A DNA stretch of 32,908 nucleotides, from positions 1-32,908 of the forward strand of contig REAP01000046.1 of NCBI GenBank assembly GCA_004294385.1. The letters run 5' to 3'. Source of the DNA: Oscillatoriales cyanobacterium (GTDB lineage: Bacteria; Cyanobacteriota; Cyanobacteriia; Cyanobacteriales; Microcoleaceae). Shown piece by piece: positions 31,457-32,908 of this stretch. Numbering within the stretch: position 1 is the first letter of the stretch; every line of letters starts with the position of its first letter. The notes under the pieces are model-generated. The model searched no databases. It saw only the letters and a program-made list of their open reading frames with translations, and was not told the DNA's origin. Made by a program: the position numbers and the translations under genes.

Positions 31457-32908
31457 ATGATCTCAATTAGTCTCGACTTAGTTATCAGTCTCCTGACAGC
31501 CATTCCCTTCGGCGCCCTCAGAGACAAGTTTCAGCGCAACGAAACTGTCATCAAAACATTAAAAAGATTTAACCTTGACCCTGATGCACCGCCAGCCGAT
31601 TTTAGCGGAGTTTATGTTTATACTTTAGTAGAATACGGTGCTGGTAAACCCAAACAGATTTTAGAACTATTTCGCCAACCAGAGATTGAATCAGCATTTC
31701 GCAAAGCTTTCGAGTCCGATAGCCCAGCCATTTTAATTCAAGCAGGCGATGAATATCTGAATGAGAGTGCTTTAGGCAAAGAAATTCGAGATTTAGGCAT
31801 TGACCCCAGACGGGAATACATGGCATTTGCGGCCGTGTTTATGGAAGTCGCAAAGCGGACGCGGACGCTGGGTGATGTGATGATGGGAAATGCGATCGCC
31901 TCTTTGCAAAAACGCCTATCTATGGTAATGGATCGCATCGAACGCCTCCCCACTCTCGAAGGAATTCGCACCGAATTTGCGCGGCTGGAAGCCGAAGATT
32001 ATCCCGCACTTCCCGCAGCAGCATCAACGAATATTCAAAAGTCTCAAGCTTTCATTTTATCACAACAAGTTCGCGGTTGGTTTGAAACATTAAATTATCA
32101 GTTTGAAACCTATCAAATTTCGGAAGATAACTATTTTGAATGGATTATCGATGTTCCGGTGAGACGCAAAAAATACGATCGCATTTTAGTGCGCGGAATT
32201 GCCGGAGAAGCCGGACTCAGAGACATCTGTGCCTTGCGCGAGTCGGTGAAAAAACAGCGCACCGATGAAGGCTGGTTAGTCACCGCCCGCCGCATCAGTA
32301 GCGCCGCGCGGGATGAAGTAAAGAAAGATGAAAATCGCGATTTAGCTTGCTATACCTTCGATGAATTGCTCGACCAAGATGCCGATTTTACCGCTTATCT
32401 GGATTGGCTAGAAACAGAAATTACCAGCCGGAAAATTAATACAAAATACGTGCCACTAGCTTGTACAAAAGAAGAAATTGACCCCGATACTCACCGCAAA
32501 ATAGGAGTGAGTCATTATGGCGAGGGAGATGGGTGGATTGAAGGTTATATTGACCTGTGGTTGGATGACCCAGTAAAAGAACATATCTCAGTTTTAGGAG
32601 AGTTTGGGACGGGGAAAACTTGGTTTGCGATGCACTATGCTTGGATGGCGCTACAACGCTACCGAAATGCTCAAAAGCGCGGCTTAGAACGTCCGCGTTT
32701 GCCGTTAGTAATTCCCCTCAGAGATTATGCTAAAGCAGTTAGTGTTGAGTCGCTATTTTCCGAGTTTTTCTTTCGCAAACACGAGATACCTTTGGCGGGT
32801 TATTCGGCGTTTGAACAACTGAATCGGATGGGTAAGTTTCTGTTGATTTTCGATGGTTTTGATGAAATGGCCGCTAAGTGCGATCGGCAAGAAACCATCA
32901 ACAACTTC
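31457..32908 (+). CDS. NACHT-type STAND NTPase with nuclease-like N-terminal region (partial)
   Basis: The ATG at 31457-31459, preceded by AGGA, opens a frame of 484 codons running off the window. Residues about 200-345 (RGWFETLNYQFETYQISEDN, then ILVRGIAGEAGLRDICALRE, DEGWLVTARRISSAARDEVK and YTFDELLDQDADF) resemble a restriction-endonuclease-like fold as seen in other cyanobacterial NACHT proteins; catalytic residues are not certain. The NACHT core has Walker A GEFGTGKT at 381-388 and Walker B LLIFDGFDEM at 462-471. Many such proteins are antiviral switches in which NTP-dependent assembly activates the N-terminal effector. The C-terminal sensor domain lies outside the window, so function stays open. 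Confidence 0.85.
   Translation, partial: MISISLDLVISLLTAIPFGALRDKFQRNETVIKTLKRFNLDPDAPPADFSGVYVYTLVEYGAGKPKQILELFRQPEIESAFRKAFESDSPAILIQAGDEYLNESALGKEIRDLGIDPRREYMAFAAVFMEVAKRTRTLGDVMMGNAIASLQKRLSMVMDRIERLPTLEGIRTEFARLEAEDYPALPAAASTNIQKSQAFILSQQVRGWFETLNYQFETYQISEDNYFEWIIDVPVRRKKYDRILVRGIAGEAGLRDICALRESVKKQRTDEGWLVTARRISSAARDEVKKDENRDLACYTFDELLDQDADFTAYLDWLETEITSRKINTKYVPLACTKEEIDPDTHRKIGVSHYGEGDGWIEGYIDLWLDDPVKEHISVLGEFGTGKTWFAMHYAWMALQRYRNAQKRGLERPRLPLVIPLRDYAKAVSVESLFSEFFFRKHEIPLAGYSAFEQLNRMGKFLLIFDGFDEMAAKCDRQETINNF

Noticed and set aside
1..32908. tRNA or rRNA genes
   Set aside because: No cloverleaf with a TTCGA-type T arm and CCA-side acceptor pairing, and no rRNA-like sequence, was noticed on either strand by eye.

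Overview
The window reads as chromosomal DNA of a filamentous, probably non-heterocystous cyanobacterium of the Microcoleus/Oscillatoria type. The evidence is the recurrent HIP1 octamer GCGATCGC, the core genes (purB, pdhB, secD-secF and a cyanobacterial-style ComM), NACHT NTPases and a WD40 relic of the cyanobacterial kind, many HicB-like genes, and dense dispersed palindromic and heptameric repeats. The taxonomic placement is inferred from gene style and was not tested by any search.

Layout. 1-2.3 kb: start of a leftward gene, a small unknown gene and comM. 2.3-7.0 kb: a mostly leftward accessory block. It holds a HicB-like gene with an excisionase-type HTH gene, then an AT-richer group (tandem winged-helix protein with a possible HEPN motif, another HicB, and a protein with the Thr1/Asp17/Lys33 layout of proteasome/HslV Ntn hydrolases), then an orphan DUF2281-type antitoxin and a complete hicA-hicB pair. 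7.2-8.1 kb: a coupled two-gene unit, Phd-like antitoxin fusion plus a Cys/His protein. 8.2-12.7 kb: purB, a secreted VanX-type dipeptidase, an acyltransferase-3 membrane protein and an SH3b protein. 13.0-16.1 kb: a NACHT NTPase, an orphan hicB and a solitary tnpB element. 16.2-20.5 kb: pdhB, secD, secF and a small membrane protein, with heptameric repeat arrays in each gap. 20.5-25.5 kb: a CBS-like histidine kinase, a WD40 relic, a long polypurine tract, a DUF4342 gene and an HD-domain protein. 25.7-27.1 kb: a broken hepT next to its mntA, and a small membrane protein. 27.4-30.8 kb: a metallophosphoesterase, a DAGK-type lipid kinase and a RemA-like protein. 31.5 kb to the end: the first 484 codons of a NACHT NTPase with a nuclease-like N-terminal region.

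The strongest hidden signal is a family of small (about 155-204 bp) non-coding insertion elements. Two copies have near-identical 18-bp terminal inverted repeats, and a third is degenerate. All three are flanked by exact 9-bp direct repeats. One copy splits hepT, and removing it together with one direct repeat restores a continuous 115-aa HepT frame that overlaps mntA. The two well-defined copies share termini but carry unrelated palindromic cores.

The second signal is the 3.3-6.0 kb group, which may be an undescribed stress or defence module: a solitary proteasome-like hydrolase, a HicB-like protein and a winged-helix/possible HEPN protein. The functional link between these genes is inference.
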